Made by a program: the position numbers and the translations under genes. A DNA stretch of 64,000 nucleotides from Bradyrhizobium sp. SSBR45G (GTDB taxonomy: Bacteria > Pseudomonadota > Alphaproteobacteria > Rhizobiales > Xanthobacteraceae), in contig NZ_BSCT01000012.1 in NCBI RefSeq assembly GCF_030159255.1, positions 105,251 through 169,250 of the forward strand, given 5' to 3'. Below the pieces are notes generated by a model, which was not told the origin of the DNA, ran no database searches, and worked only from the letters and a program-made list of their open reading frames with translations. Within the stretch, counting starts at the first letter, position 1, and the number at the start of each line of letters is the position of its first letter. Of this stretch, positions 35,774 to 45,210 are shown in pieces.

Positions 35774-37186
35774 TCAGCGCCCGCGCAGCCGTTCCAGCAC
35801 GTCCGTCGTGGCAAAGCCGTCCGCAGGCGCCCCGATCGAGGCCTGGAAGTTCCGCAGCGCCTCCCGGGTCTGGCCGCCGAACTGGCCGTCCGGGGTGCCG
35901 CGGTAGAATCCGCGCTCCGCCAGCAGCTGCTGCAGCTCCAGCCGCTCGGCGCGCGACAGCGTGCGCTCCTCGCGCGGCCAGGCCTGCACCAGGGGTGGCG
36001 CGCCGCGCAGCCGGTCGGCGAAATGGCCGATTGCCAGCGCATAGGCCTCCGCCGGGTTATATTTCATGATGACGCGGAAGTTCTGCAGCATCAGGAAGCC
36101 GGGGCCTTGGGCGCCCGCCGGGGCCAGCAGATAGGCCTTCTCGGCCGTCGCCGGGAACGGCTGGCCGCCGGCGCGCTTCAGGCCGAGCTGCTCCCACTGG
36201 CCGAAGCTCATGGTCTTGGCGCGGTCGGCCAGCATGAAATTAAAGCCCTGCGGCAGCACGACCTCGTAGCCCCAGCTCTGGCCGCTCTGCCAGCCGTCCT
36301 TCTTCAGATTGTTGGCGGTCGAGGCGATCAGGTCGGCCGGATTGTCGACGACGTCGCGGCGGCCGTCGCCATCGGCGTCCACGGCGAAGCGCTTAAAGGC
36401 GGTCGGCATGAACTGGGTCGGCCCGAAGGCGCCGGCCCAGGAGCCGCGCAGCTGCTCGGGCCTGAGGTCGCCGCGGTTGAGGATCTCCAGCGCCGACAGG
36501 AACTCGTCCTTGAAATAGGCCTGGCGGCGGCCGATGCAGGCGAGCGTCGCGGTCGACTGCAGCACGCTGCGGTCGCCGATCTGGGTCGAGTAGTTGGACT
36601 CGATGCCCCAGATGGCTGCGACGATGTAGCGGTCGACGCCATAGGCGCGCTCGGTGGCATCGAACTGCGCCTTGTATTTCGCGAGCACCTCGCGGCCCTT
36701 GGCCAGCCGGTTATCGTTCACCAGGATGTCGAGATAGTCCCAGATCGACTTGGTGAACTCGGGCTGGGCGTCGAGCAGGTCCATGATGCGCAGGTCCGGC
36801 GACAGGCCGGCGGTGAAGCGCTGGAAATTGTCCTGCGTGATGTTGCGGCGTGCGGCATCTGGCCACATGCCGGCGACGCAGGCGTCGAAATTGCCGGCGG
36901 CCTCTCGAATCGCCGCCGCGGTCATCAGCGGATGGCCGGAGGCGCCGTCCTCGCCGCTCCAGGGCTGCGGCCCGCCGGGGGTGGGGGCCTGCGCCGGCGC
37001 CGCAGCGCCCGGGTTGCCCTTGGTCAGCGACCCCGTGAACAGGCTGTCGAGGAAGTTCAGCGGATTGCCGGATTGGGCGTTGGCGGAACCGGACACCACC
37101 GCGAGGCCTGCGGCTACCGCCGCCGCCCGCGTTGCGGTCCTCAAAGCTGCCAGCATGACGTTCCGTCGCATCATCAGTGGATCCAT
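35774..37186 (-). CDS. Lytic murein transglycosylase, MltB type
   Basis: A 470-residue periplasmic enzyme. A signal peptide ends SGSANA. The transglycosylase SLT_2 domain carries the catalytic glutamate at about residue 196 in AAIWGIESNYS, then SWAGAFGPTQFMPTAFKRFAVDADGDGRRDV. A C-terminal peptidoglycan-binding domain follows (LQQLLAERGFYRGTPDGQFGGQTREALRNFQ). It cleaves the glycan strands of peptidoglycan. No neighbouring gene clearly shares its function. It is divergent from galU with a 200-base gap that holds no feature I recognise. Confidence 0.93.
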   Translation of the reverse strand: MDPLMMRRNVMLAALRTATRAAAVAAGLAVVSGSANAQSGNPLNFLDSLFTGSLTKGNPGAAAPAQAPTPGGPQPWSGEDGASGHPLMTAAAIREAAGNFDACVAGMWPDAARRNITQDNFQRFTAGLSPDLRIMDLLDAQPEFTKSIWDYLDILVNDNRLAKGREVLAKYKAQFDATERAYGVDRYIVAAIWGIESNYSTQIGDRSVLQSTATLACIGRRQAYFKDEFLSALEILNRGDLRPEQLRGSWAGAFGPTQFMPTAFKRFAVDADGDGRRDVVDNPADLIASTANNLKKDGWQSGQSWGYEVVLPQGFNFMLADRAKTMSFGQWEQLGLKRAGGQPFPATAEKAYLLAPAGAQGPGFLMLQNFRVIMKYNPAEAYALAIGHFADRLRGAPPLVQAWPREERTLSRAERLELQQLLAERGFYRGTPDGQFGGQTREALRNFQASIGAPADGFATTDVLERLRGR

Positions 37187-37386
37187 CGCATGGAGAGCCC
37201 AGGAGGCCCGGTCCTGCTTAACGGGAGATTAACAAGCCTAGCGAATTCTCAGCGGCAAAATATGGCCGTTGGGCTGCCATCAAACGGAACCACTCGACCA
37301 ACATCCGCCTTTGTTCTCGGCTGCAAACGAGCTACCAACATGCGATCGTTTTCGCATTCATTCGTCACAAGGTTTAATCAGCCCCC

Positions 37387-38268
37387 ATGAAGATCCGCAA
37401 AGCCGTATTTCCGGTCGCCGGTCTCGGCACCCGCGTCCTTCCCGCCACCAAGGCGATGCCGAAGGAAATGCTGACGATCGTCGACAAGCCGCTGATCCAA
37501 TATGTCTTCGACGAAGCCAAGGAAGCGGGCATCGAGCATTTCGTGTTCGTCACCGGGCGCAACAAGACCGCGATCGAGGATCATTTCGACCACATGTATG
37601 AGCTCGACGCGACGCTTGCGGCGCGCGGCAAGAAGATCGAGATCGAGATTTTGGCGCGCGATCAGCCGGAGGCGGGCGCGGTCAGCTTCACGCGCCAGCA
37701 GGCGCCGCTCGGGCTTGGCCATGCGGTGTGGTGCGCGCGCGACATCGTCGGCGATGAGCCGTTCGCGGTCGTGCTGCCGGACGAGCTGGTGCTGAACTCG
37801 CCGGGGTGCCTTGCGCAGATGATCGCTGCGGCCGATGCGCTGCCCGAGAAGAGCAACGTGCTGGCGGTGCAGGAAGTGCCGGCCGACCAGACCCATCAAT
37901 ACGGCATCTGCGGCGTCGGCAAGCGCGACGGCAAGATCTTCGAGGTCGACGGCATGGTCGAGAAACCCGCGAAGGGCACCGCGCCGTCGAACTTCTCGAT
38001 CACCGGGCGCTACATCCTGCAGCCCGAGATCTTCAAGATCCTGGCGACGCAGGAGCGCGGCGCCGGCGGCGAGATCCAGCTCACCGATGCGATGATCGGA
38101 CTGTCGAAGACGCAGAAATTCTACGGCGTCGACTTCGATGGCGAGCGGCATGATTGCGGCTCGAAATCGGGCTTCCTGAGGGCCAACATCGCCTTCGGCA
38201 TGTCCCGGTCCGACCTGCGCGACGGGCTGCGTGCCGACATGAAGAAGTACCTCGACGCCAAGAGCTGA
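37387..38268 (+). CDS. galU: UTP-glucose-1-phosphate uridylyltransferase
   Basis: A 293-residue nucleotidyltransferase making UDP-glucose for polysaccharide and lipopolysaccharide synthesis. It carries the nucleotide loop PVAGLGTRVLPATKAMPKEML, the DKPLIQYVFDEA block and KGTAPSNFSITGRY, all diagnostic of bacterial GalU. Length matches the family. It stands alone; its product may feed the envelope functions encoded around it. Confidence 0.96.
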   Translation: MKIRKAVFPVAGLGTRVLPATKAMPKEMLTIVDKPLIQYVFDEAKEAGIEHFVFVTGRNKTAIEDHFDHMYELDATLAARGKKIEIEILARDQPEAGAVSFTRQQAPLGLGHAVWCARDIVGDEPFAVVLPDELVLNSPGCLAQMIAAADALPEKSNVLAVQEVPADQTHQYGICGVGKRDGKIFEVDGMVEKPAKGTAPSNFSITGRYILQPEIFKILATQERGAGGEIQLTDAMIGLSKTQKFYGVDFDGERHDCGSKSGFLRANIAFGMSRSDLRDGLRADMKKYLDAKS

Positions 38269-38307
38269 GAAGACAAGAGCTGAACGTGTGAGCTCCGGCT
38301 GGCGGCC

Positions 38308-39816
38308 TCACGCCGCCAGCGAGGCCGAGGGTCGCGGCTTCGGCACGGCCACGGTCGCGCAGCGATTGCGGCCCGCCGCCTTGGCCATGTACAGCGCGCG
38401 GTCGGCGGCCTTCAGCAGCCCGGTCCAGTCCGTTTCGCGCGCCGGCGTGACGCTGGCGACGCCGACACTGATCGAGGTGTTGGCGGCGTCGCCCGCCCAG
38501 ATCGCAACCTTGTTGCGGATCGTCTCCGCCACATGCAGCGCGTCGGCTTCCGCGGTGCCCGGCAGCAGCACCGCGAACTCCTCGCCGCCATAGCGCGCGG
38601 CGCAGTCGCCGGCCCGCCGCACCGAATCCGAAATGCACACGGCGATGCCGACCAGCACCTGGTCGCCCGCCTGATGGCCATGGGTATCGTTGTAGCTCTT
38701 GAAGTGATCGGCATCGATCATCAGCAGCGCCAGCGGCGCTTGGACCCGCTGCGCCCGCCGCCACTCGATCTCGATGGTCTCGTCGAACTTGCGCCGGTTC
38801 TTCAGGCCGGTCAGCGAGTCGGTCGTTGCCAGCTGCTGCAGCCTGGACTCGACCTTCGTGCGCAGCTGGATCTCGCGCGCGGCGACCTGGGTCGCGGCGA
38901 GCACGAAGACGATGAGGGCCAGCATCATCGCGCCGATCTGCGCGGCCTCGTGGCGCCAGACCGCATAGACGCTGTCCCAGGTCCGGCTGGCGACCACCAC
39001 CAGCGGGTCGTTGCCGCTGCGCCAGATCAGCAGACGCGACTGGTCGTCCAAGGCGCCGACGCTGGTCGACCAGCCGCTCGGCTCGGTCAATGCGCGGGTC
39101 ACCGCCGGGGCGCGCGCCAGATTGCGGCCGATCGCGGCAGGATCGAATGGGGCGGTCACGATGATGGTGCCGTCGCGCCCGAACACGGTGATGCCGACAC
39201 CGGCCGGAAGCGAGAGCCGGCTGAACAGGTCGCGGAAATAGCTGAGGCGGATCGAGCCGGCGACGACGCCGGCGAAGCGCCCGTCGGGCGCGGAAATGCG
39301 GCGGCTCAGCGCGATGGAATACTGGCCGTGATGCTGCGCGGGCCGGCTGACATGGAGGCCTGCGTCGGTGCGATCGCGATGCACCTGGAAGAAGTCGGAG
39401 TCGCTGCGATTCTCCGGCACGGGATCGAGCGTCGCCGAGTCGATGGTAAGGCGTCCGTTCGGGTCGAACACCTGGATGGCGCCGAAATTTCGCGCCGTGG
39501 AGGCGCGGTCGAACAGGATGAGATGCCGGATCGGCTTGCTGACCTCGTTGATTTCGGGCAGCAACATGTTGGCGGCGACCGCGCGCAGCGACAGGTCGTA
39601 AAGCTCGATGTTGCGGCTGATGTCGGCGCCGATGCCGGCGGCCAGATTGTCCAGCGACTGCCGGGCGCGCACCTCCTCGCCGCGGCGCAGGTCGATCATG
39701 ACGCTGGCGCAGATTGCGGAGAAGCCGATGATGGTGGAGAGGGAGCAGGTCACGAGCGTGCGTGCCGAGAGACGCCAAGGCGGCTTTGCCCGGCCTGTTC
39801 GGCGTGTCCAGCGCAT
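38308..39816 (-). CDS. Membrane diguanylate cyclase with extracytoplasmic Cache domain
   Basis: A 502-residue protein. A first membrane segment (about 20-42) is followed by a periplasmic dCache-like domain and a second membrane segment (about 300-325), then a GGDEF domain. The active motif is GGEEF at residues 410-414, catalytically competent, and an inhibitory RxxD site (RAGD, 401-404) stands five residues upstream, so product feedback is expected. It makes cyclic di-GMP in response to an unknown ligand. The C-terminus ends in a short basic tail. Convergent with galU. Confidence 0.92.
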   Translation of the reverse strand: MRWTRRTGRAKPPWRLSARTLVTCSLSTIIGFSAICASVMIDLRRGEEVRARQSLDNLAAGIGADISRNIELYDLSLRAVAANMLLPEINEVSKPIRHLILFDRASTARNFGAIQVFDPNGRLTIDSATLDPVPENRSDSDFFQVHRDRTDAGLHVSRPAQHHGQYSIALSRRISAPDGRFAGVVAGSIRLSYFRDLFSRLSLPAGVGITVFGRDGTIIVTAPFDPAAIGRNLARAPAVTRALTEPSGWSTSVGALDDQSRLLIWRSGNDPLVVVASRTWDSVYAVWRHEAAQIGAMMLALIVFVLAATQVAAREIQLRTKVESRLQQLATTDSLTGLKNRRKFDETIEIEWRRAQRVQAPLALLMIDADHFKSYNDTHGHQAGDQVLVGIAVCISDSVRRAGDCAARYGGEEFAVLLPGTAEADALHVAETIRNKVAIWAGDAANTSISVGVASVTPARETDWTGLLKAADRALYMAKAAGRNRCATVAVPKPRPSASLAA

Positions 39817-39957
39817 CGGCTCGTCCCGTCCCCGTGGAGTTCCGTCCGTAGACTGACGGATACTCCGAGGTAACGCATGTTAGGTTAACGAGTGGTTGCG
39901 TTTGCTGCGCCTGTCGTCAAGGCTGCCGCACGCTCGCCGATACGATGGAGTTGAGAC

Positions 39958-40215
39958 TTGCCGGACTATGATGCGCTTCGGGACTACCTCAAGCGACAGA
40001 CCCTTCCCGAACTGATGCTGAGCCTCGAAGCCATCGAGGAGCTGATCGGCGACAGCCTGCCGCGCGCCGCGCAGCGCGCGTCGTGGTGGGACAGCCTGAG
40101 GAGTCCGCAGGAGAAGATGCCGCAGCGCGAGGCCTGCCTGGCGGCTGGCTACGTCGCGACCCGGCTGCCGGATGGCAAAGGCGTCCGATTCCGTAAGCTG
40201 AAGCCGCCGCGCTGA
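39958..40215 (+). CDS. Small DUF7662-like protein
   Basis: An 85-residue basic protein starting at TTG with GGAG upstream: MPDYDALRDYLKRQ, then LEAIEELIGDSLPRAAQRASWWDS, and a C-terminal strand VRFRKLKPP. The pattern of a short N-terminal helix, IEELIG, a WW pair and a final FRK strand resembles DUF7662, small proteins of unknown role found near mobile or defence genes as well as in core loci. No neighbour explains it. Confidence 0.65.
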   Translation: MPDYDALRDYLKRQTLPELMLSLEAIEELIGDSLPRAAQRASWWDSLRSPQEKMPQREACLAAGYVATRLPDGKGVRFRKLKPPR

Positions 40216-40359
40216 CGGGATGTCGCAGCCAATTGGCCCGGATCGTGCCTTCGGCCTGGGAACAGGGGCACTCGGGCAGAGAGTCAATCGTGACGCGGCT
40301 GCGCCGCTCGCTCGAGATGCGAGCACGGTCGCAATCTTTGATGGTTGGAGAGACAAGGA

Positions 40360-42153
40360 ATGAATGAACAGGACCTGCGCCGCGAGATTGCTGCGGTCAA
40401 GCACGGGCGGCTGTCGCGCCGCGACTTCGTGCAGCGGATGCTCGCCGCCGGACTGACGGCCCCGCTGGCTGGCATGATGCTGGCGCATTCCGGTGTCGCG
40501 ATGGCCGCGCAGGCCTTTCCCTACAAGCCGACCAAGGCCGGCGGTGGCGGACCGCTGAAGATCCTGTTCTGGCAGGCGCCGACCTTGCTCAATCCGCATT
40601 TTGCGATCGGCTCCAAGGACCAGGAGGCCGCGCGCGCCTTCTACGAGCCGCTCGCGGGGTGGGATGCCGACGGCAATCTCGTGCCGGTGCTTGCGGCCGA
40701 AATTCCGAGCCTCGCCAACGGTACGCTGGCAGCCGACGGCACATCGGTCGTCTGGAAGCTCAAGCCCGGCGTGACATGGCATGACGGCCAGCCTTTCACC
40801 GCCGACGACGTCATCTTCAACTGGCAATACGCCACCCATCCCGAGACGTCCGCGGTCACCATCGCCGACTACAAGGACATCAAGGCGATCGAGAAGATCG
40901 ACGATCACAGCGTCCGTCTCGTGTTCGATAAGCCGACGCCGCAATGGTTCACGCCGTTCGTCGGCGGCCGCGGCGCGATCATTCCGAAGCATCTGTTCGC
41001 CGACTACATCGGCGCCAAGTCGCGCGAGGCGCCGAACAATCTCAAGCCGGTCGGAACCGGCGCCTATCTGTTCGTCGACTTCAAGCCCGGCGACACCGTC
41101 ACGGGCAAGCTCAATCCGGACTATCACGTCCCGAACCGTCCCTATTTCGACAGCCTGGAGATCAAGGGCGGCGGTGACGCCGTGTCGGCCGCGCGTGCGG
41201 TGCTGCAGACCGGCGAGTTCGACTACGCCTGGAATCTGCAGGTCGAGGACGAGATCCTGATCAAGCTCGAAACGGGTGGAGCCGGGGTCGTCGAGATCGT
41301 GCCGACCGGCAATCTCGAGTTCATCCTGCTCAACGCCACCGATCCCAATGTCGAGGTCGATGGCGAGCGCGCGAGCCTCAAGACCAGGCATCCGCTGTTC
41401 TCCGATCCCGCGGTGCGCGAGGCGATCAACCTGCTGATCGACCGCGCCTCGATCCAGAAGTTCATCTACGGCCGCGGCGGCATCGCCACGGCGAATGCCG
41501 TCAACAATCCCGAGCGCTATCGCTCGCCCAACATGCGCTTCGAGTTCTCGGTCGAGAAGGCCAATCAGATCCTGGAGAATGCCGGCTGGAAGAAGGGAGC
41601 GAGCGGCATCCGCGAAAAGGACGGCAAGCCGCTCAAGCTGGTGTTCCAGACATCGACCAACGGGCCGCGGCAGAAAAACCAGGCGATCATCAAGCAGGCC
41701 TGCCAGAAGGCCGGCATCGAGATGGAGCTGAAATCCGTCGTGGGCTCGGTGTTCTTCTCCAGCGACGTCGCCAATCCCGATACCTACGCGCATTTCTACT
41801 GCGACATCGAAATGTTCCAGATGACGATGGCGTCGCCCGAGCCGCAGGCCTTCATGACCCAGTACGTCTCGTGGGAGGCCGCGAGCAAGGCCAACAAATG
41901 GCAGGGCCGCAACATCGCGCGCTGGCAGAACAAAGAATACGACGATCTCTACAACGCGCTGACGATCGAGCTCGATCCTGTCAAGCGCGCCGCGCTCTAC
42001 ATCAAGCTCAACGACATCGTCTGCTCTGAGCATCATGTGCTGCCCGAGCTCAACCGCCCGCGTCTCTCGGGCATCCGCAAGGGGCTGCAGACGCACTCCT
42101 CGGGCTGGGACAACGACCTCTGGCAGCTGCCGAACTGGTATCGCGAGAGCTGA
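40360..42153 (+). CDS. Peptide-type ABC transporter substrate-binding protein (copy 1)
   Basis: A 597-residue SBP_bac_5 protein. The start after GGAGAGACAAGGA gives a Tat-type leader with SRRDF and the hydrophobic LAAGLTAPLAGMMLAHSGVAMA, so it is exported folded. It has the family blocks FYEPLAGWDADGNLVP, GVTWHDGQPFTADDVIFNW and GTGAYLFVDFKPGD. It captures a peptide or opine-like solute in the periplasm for the importer encoded two genes downstream. The next gene encodes a paralogue of equal length. A TTG five codons upstream is less likely. Confidence 0.92.
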   Translation: MNEQDLRREIAAVKHGRLSRRDFVQRMLAAGLTAPLAGMMLAHSGVAMAAQAFPYKPTKAGGGGPLKILFWQAPTLLNPHFAIGSKDQEAARAFYEPLAGWDADGNLVPVLAAEIPSLANGTLAADGTSVVWKLKPGVTWHDGQPFTADDVIFNWQYATHPETSAVTIADYKDIKAIEKIDDHSVRLVFDKPTPQWFTPFVGGRGAIIPKHLFADYIGAKSREAPNNLKPVGTGAYLFVDFKPGDTVTGKLNPDYHVPNRPYFDSLEIKGGGDAVSAARAVLQTGEFDYAWNLQVEDEILIKLETGGAGVVEIVPTGNLEFILLNATDPNVEVDGERASLKTRHPLFSDPAVREAINLLIDRASIQKFIYGRGGIATANAVNNPERYRSPNMRFEFSVEKANQILENAGWKKGASGIREKDGKPLKLVFQTSTNGPRQKNQAIIKQACQKAGIEMELKSVVGSVFFSSDVANPDTYAHFYCDIEMFQMTMASPEPQAFMTQYVSWEAASKANKWQGRNIARWQNKEYDDLYNALTIELDPVKRAALYIKLNDIVCSEHHVLPELNRPRLSGIRKGLQTHSSGWDNDLWQLPNWYRES

Positions 42154-42314
42154 GCGCGATCTCGGCTTCCGCGCCAGCAGAACACCCGCTGCACTGCGGA
42201 CCATCTCCGGTGATGTAGTTCCATTTTCCGGGATGGTTCGCGGGTGTTTCTTGCCGCAATGCAAGGTGCGACAATCGATCCGTTCCTTCTTGCGGAATTG
42301 GCCCGGATTCTGCT

Positions 42315-42343
42315 TTGACAGTCGCTTCGAAGGCTGATCCAAT
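42315..42343 (+). promoter_or_regulatory. Candidate sigma-70 promoter for the second binding-protein gene
   Basis: TTGACA at 42315-42320 is a perfect -35 box, followed by 17 bases and TCCAAT as a weak -10. Transcription would start near 42350 and pass through the hairpin at 42352-42387 before reaching the gene at 42415. Confidence 0.5.
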
Positions 42344-42351
42344 TTTATGCA

Positions 42352-42387
42352 GCTCCGCGCAGATGCGTCGCGGGGCGCATTTTTTTG
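42352..42387 (+). terminator. Attenuator-like leader hairpins with T tract
   Basis: Two alternative stems overlap by one base at position 42376. One pairs GCTCCGCG (42352) with CGCGGGGC (42369); the other pairs ATGCG (42363) with CGCAT (42376) directly before a run of eight T residues. Such overlap is the layout of a transcription attenuator, or simply of a weak terminator that lowers read-through from the first binding-protein gene. Confidence 0.5.
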
Positions 42388-42414
42388 GCATTCAGCACCA
42401 CACTGGAGTTGATG

Positions 42415-44208
42415 ATGAACGAGCGTGACCTCCGTAACCAGATCGCTGATGTCAAAGCGGGACGCCTGTCACGGCGCGAATTTGTGCAGCGAATGATTGC
42501 CGTGGGGCTGACCGCGCCGATGGCCGGCACGATGCTCGCCCATTCCGGTGTCGCCTTCGCCGCCGATTCGATGGAGTACAAGCCGACCAAGGCCGGCGCT
42601 GGTGGTCCGCTCAAGCTGCTGTTCTGGCAGGCGCCGACCCTGCTCAACCCCCACTTCGCCAACGGCACCAAGGATCAGGAGGCCAGCCGCCTGTTCTACG
42701 AGCCGCTCGCCGGCTGGGATGCCGACGGTAATTTGGTGCCGATTCTCGCAGCGGAGATTCCGAGCAAGGAGAACGGTCTGCTCGCCGCCGACGGCATGTC
42801 CGTGACCTGGAAGCTGAAGCAGGGCGTGAAGTGGCACGACGGGAAGCCTTTCACCGCCGACGACGTGATCTTCAACTGGGAATACTCGGTCAATCCGGAC
42901 ACCGCGGCCGTCTCGGTCGGCAGCTATCGCGGCATCAAGGCGATCGACAAGATCGACGACTACACGGTGAAGCTCAACTTCAAGCAGCCGACACCGTTCT
43001 GGGCCGATCCGTTCGTCGCTGCCTACGGCCTCATCATCCCGAAGCATCTGTTCGCCGATTATATCGGCGCCAAGTCGCGCGAGGCGCCGGCGAACCTGAA
43101 GCCGGTCGGCACCGGCCCCTACGTCTACGTCGACTTCAAGCCCGGCGATTCCATCGCCGCCAAGCGTAATCCGGACTACCATCAGGCGAACCGTCCGTAT
43201 TTCGACTCCGTCGAGGTCAAGGGCGGTGGTGACGCAGTCTCCGCGGCGCGCGCCGTGCTGCAGACCGGCGAATACGACTACGCCTACAATCTGCAGGTCG
43301 AGGACGAGATCCTGACCAAGCTCGAGGCCGGCGGGCAGGGCAAGGCGCAGCTCACGGTCACCGGCCACATCGAGTACATCGCGCTCAACGTCACCGATCC
43401 CTGGACCGAGGTCGACGGCGAGCGCGCCAGCGTCAAGACCAAGCATCCGTTCTTCACCGACCCGGCCGTGCGCAAGGCCATCAACCTGCTGATCGACCGC
43501 GCCTCGGTGCAGAAGTTCATCTACGGCCGCGCCGGTGTTGCGACCGCGAACTTCCTCAACAACCCCGAGCGCTTCCGCTCGCCGAACAACAAGTTCGAGT
43601 TCTCGATCGAGAAGGCCAACCTGATCCTGGAAGAGGCTGGCTGGAAGAAGAATTCGTCCGGCGTGCGCGAGAAGGACGGCAAGCCGATCAAGCTGGTGTT
43701 CCAGACCTCGATCAACGCGCCGCGCCAGAAGAACCAGGCGATCATCAAGCAGGCGTTCCAGAAGGCCGGCATCGAGGTCGAGCTGAAGTCGGTGGTGGCG
43801 TCGGTGTTCTTCTCCTCCGACCCGGCGAACCCCGACACCTATCCGCACTTCTATTGCGACATGGAGATGTACCAGACCACCATGCCGCAGGCCGACCCGC
43901 AGTTCTTCATGAACCAGTTCACCTCCTGGGAGGTCGCCAGCAAGGAGAACAAGTGGCAGGGCCGCAACATCTCGCGCTGGCAGAACAAGGACTACGACGA
44001 GACCTACAAGCAGGCCTCGAGCGAGCTCGACCCGGTCAAGCGCGCGGCGCTGTTCGTCAAGCTCAACGACCTCGTCGTGCAGGACAACTACATCCTGCCC
44101 GAGATCAACCGCCGCAACTGCATCGGCTTGAAGAACGGGATGGTCGCGAACAAGAGCGGCTGGGACAACGACCTCTGGCAGATCGCCAACTGGTATCGCG
44201 AGACCTGA
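42415..44208 (+). CDS. Peptide-type ABC transporter substrate-binding protein (copy 2)
   Basis: A 597-residue paralogue of the preceding gene, similar along its full length and with the same Tat leader type (SRREFVQRMIAVGLTAPMAG). Shared blocks include FYEPLAGWDADGNLVP and GVKWHDGKPFTADDVIFNW; differences concentrate in the loops, so the two may bind different solutes. The ATG at 42415 is preferred over one directly upstream because of better spacing to GGAG. It lies 42 bases before the first permease gene and is probably the main partner of the importer. Confidence 0.93.
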   Translation: MNERDLRNQIADVKAGRLSRREFVQRMIAVGLTAPMAGTMLAHSGVAFAADSMEYKPTKAGAGGPLKLLFWQAPTLLNPHFANGTKDQEASRLFYEPLAGWDADGNLVPILAAEIPSKENGLLAADGMSVTWKLKQGVKWHDGKPFTADDVIFNWEYSVNPDTAAVSVGSYRGIKAIDKIDDYTVKLNFKQPTPFWADPFVAAYGLIIPKHLFADYIGAKSREAPANLKPVGTGPYVYVDFKPGDSIAAKRNPDYHQANRPYFDSVEVKGGGDAVSAARAVLQTGEYDYAYNLQVEDEILTKLEAGGQGKAQLTVTGHIEYIALNVTDPWTEVDGERASVKTKHPFFTDPAVRKAINLLIDRASVQKFIYGRAGVATANFLNNPERFRSPNNKFEFSIEKANLILEEAGWKKNSSGVREKDGKPIKLVFQTSINAPRQKNQAIIKQAFQKAGIEVELKSVVASVFFSSDPANPDTYPHFYCDMEMYQTTMPQADPQFFMNQFTSWEVASKENKWQGRNISRWQNKDYDETYKQASSELDPVKRAALFVKLNDLVVQDNYILPEINRRNCIGLKNGMVANKSGWDNDLWQIANWYRET

Positions 44209-44250
44209 TCGCAACCAGCATGACCAGCCAGACATCGTAGAGGTGGAGCG

Positions 44251-45210
44251 ATGGGAAACTACCTTCTCAGGCGCCTCATCGTCGCCGTGCCGAGCCTGCT
44301 CGGCATCAGCCTGATCCTGTTCGTGCTGCTTGCACTCGCGCCGGGCGATCCGTTCGGCGAGCTTGCGAGCAACCCGAACATTCCCCCGGAGGTCCGCGAG
44401 GCCCTGCGCATCAAGTTCGGCATGGATGATCCGATCATGGTGCGCTACTTCCGCTGGCTGGTCGCCATGATCCATGGCGACTGGGGCTTCTCCTTCGCCA
44501 GCCGCGTCAATGTCGACACGCTGATCCTGCAGCGGATTCCGGCCACGCTCTACGTGGTCGGCACCGCGCAGCTGCTCGCGCTGATCGTGGCCATCCCGGT
44601 CGGCGTGCTGGCGGCGCGGCGGCCCTATTCGATCTTCGACCAGATCGCCAACACCTTCGCCTTCATCGGCTTCTCACTGCCGACCTTCTTCACCGGCCTG
44701 CTCCTGATCCTGGTATTCTCGGTCAATCTCGGCTGGCTGCCGTTCGTCTATCGCGCGGATATCCCGGCCACGGGATGGATGTGGTGGTGGGAGAACTTCA
44801 AGCAGGCGGTGATGCCGGTCACCGTGCTCGGCCTCTACCAGGCCGCGTCCTATACGCGCTATGTGCGTTCGGCCGTGCTCGACGTCATCAAGCTCGATTA
44901 CGTCACGACGGCGCGCTCCAAGGGGCTCGACGAGAGCAAGGTGATCGTCAAGCACGTGGTGCGCAACGCGCTGATCCCGGTGGTCACCTTGGTCGCGCTG
45001 CAGATGCCCACGGTGTTCGGCGGCGCCATCGTCACCGAGCAGATCTTCCGCATTCCCGGCATCGGCTCGCTCCTGATCAGCGCGATCCTCGCCAACGATA
45101 CGCCCGTCATCATGGCGGTGACCTTCGTGTTCGCCTGCCTCGTCGTCCTCTTCAACCTCATCGCAGACATTTTGTATGGCTGGCTTGACCCACGCATCTC
45201 CTTCCGTTGA
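44251..45210 (+). CDS. Peptide-type ABC transporter permease (DppB-like)
   Basis: A 319-residue permease with about six membrane segments, opening MGNYLLRRLIVAVPSLLGISLILFV as usual for DppB/OppB. The coupling loop region YVTTARSKGLDESKVIVKHVVRNALIPVV is present. It forms the channel with the DppC-like protein whose gene overlaps this one by 35 bases. The operon order (binding proteins, two permeases, two ATPases) is standard for this class. Confidence 0.93.
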   Translation: MGNYLLRRLIVAVPSLLGISLILFVLLALAPGDPFGELASNPNIPPEVREALRIKFGMDDPIMVRYFRWLVAMIHGDWGFSFASRVNVDTLILQRIPATLYVVGTAQLLALIVAIPVGVLAARRPYSIFDQIANTFAFIGFSLPTFFTGLLLILVFSVNLGWLPFVYRADIPATGWMWWWENFKQAVMPVTVLGLYQAASYTRYVRSAVLDVIKLDYVTTARSKGLDESKVIVKHVVRNALIPVVTLVALQMPTVFGGAIVTEQIFRIPGIGSLLISAILANDTPVIMAVTFVFACLVVLFNLIADILYGWLDPRISFR

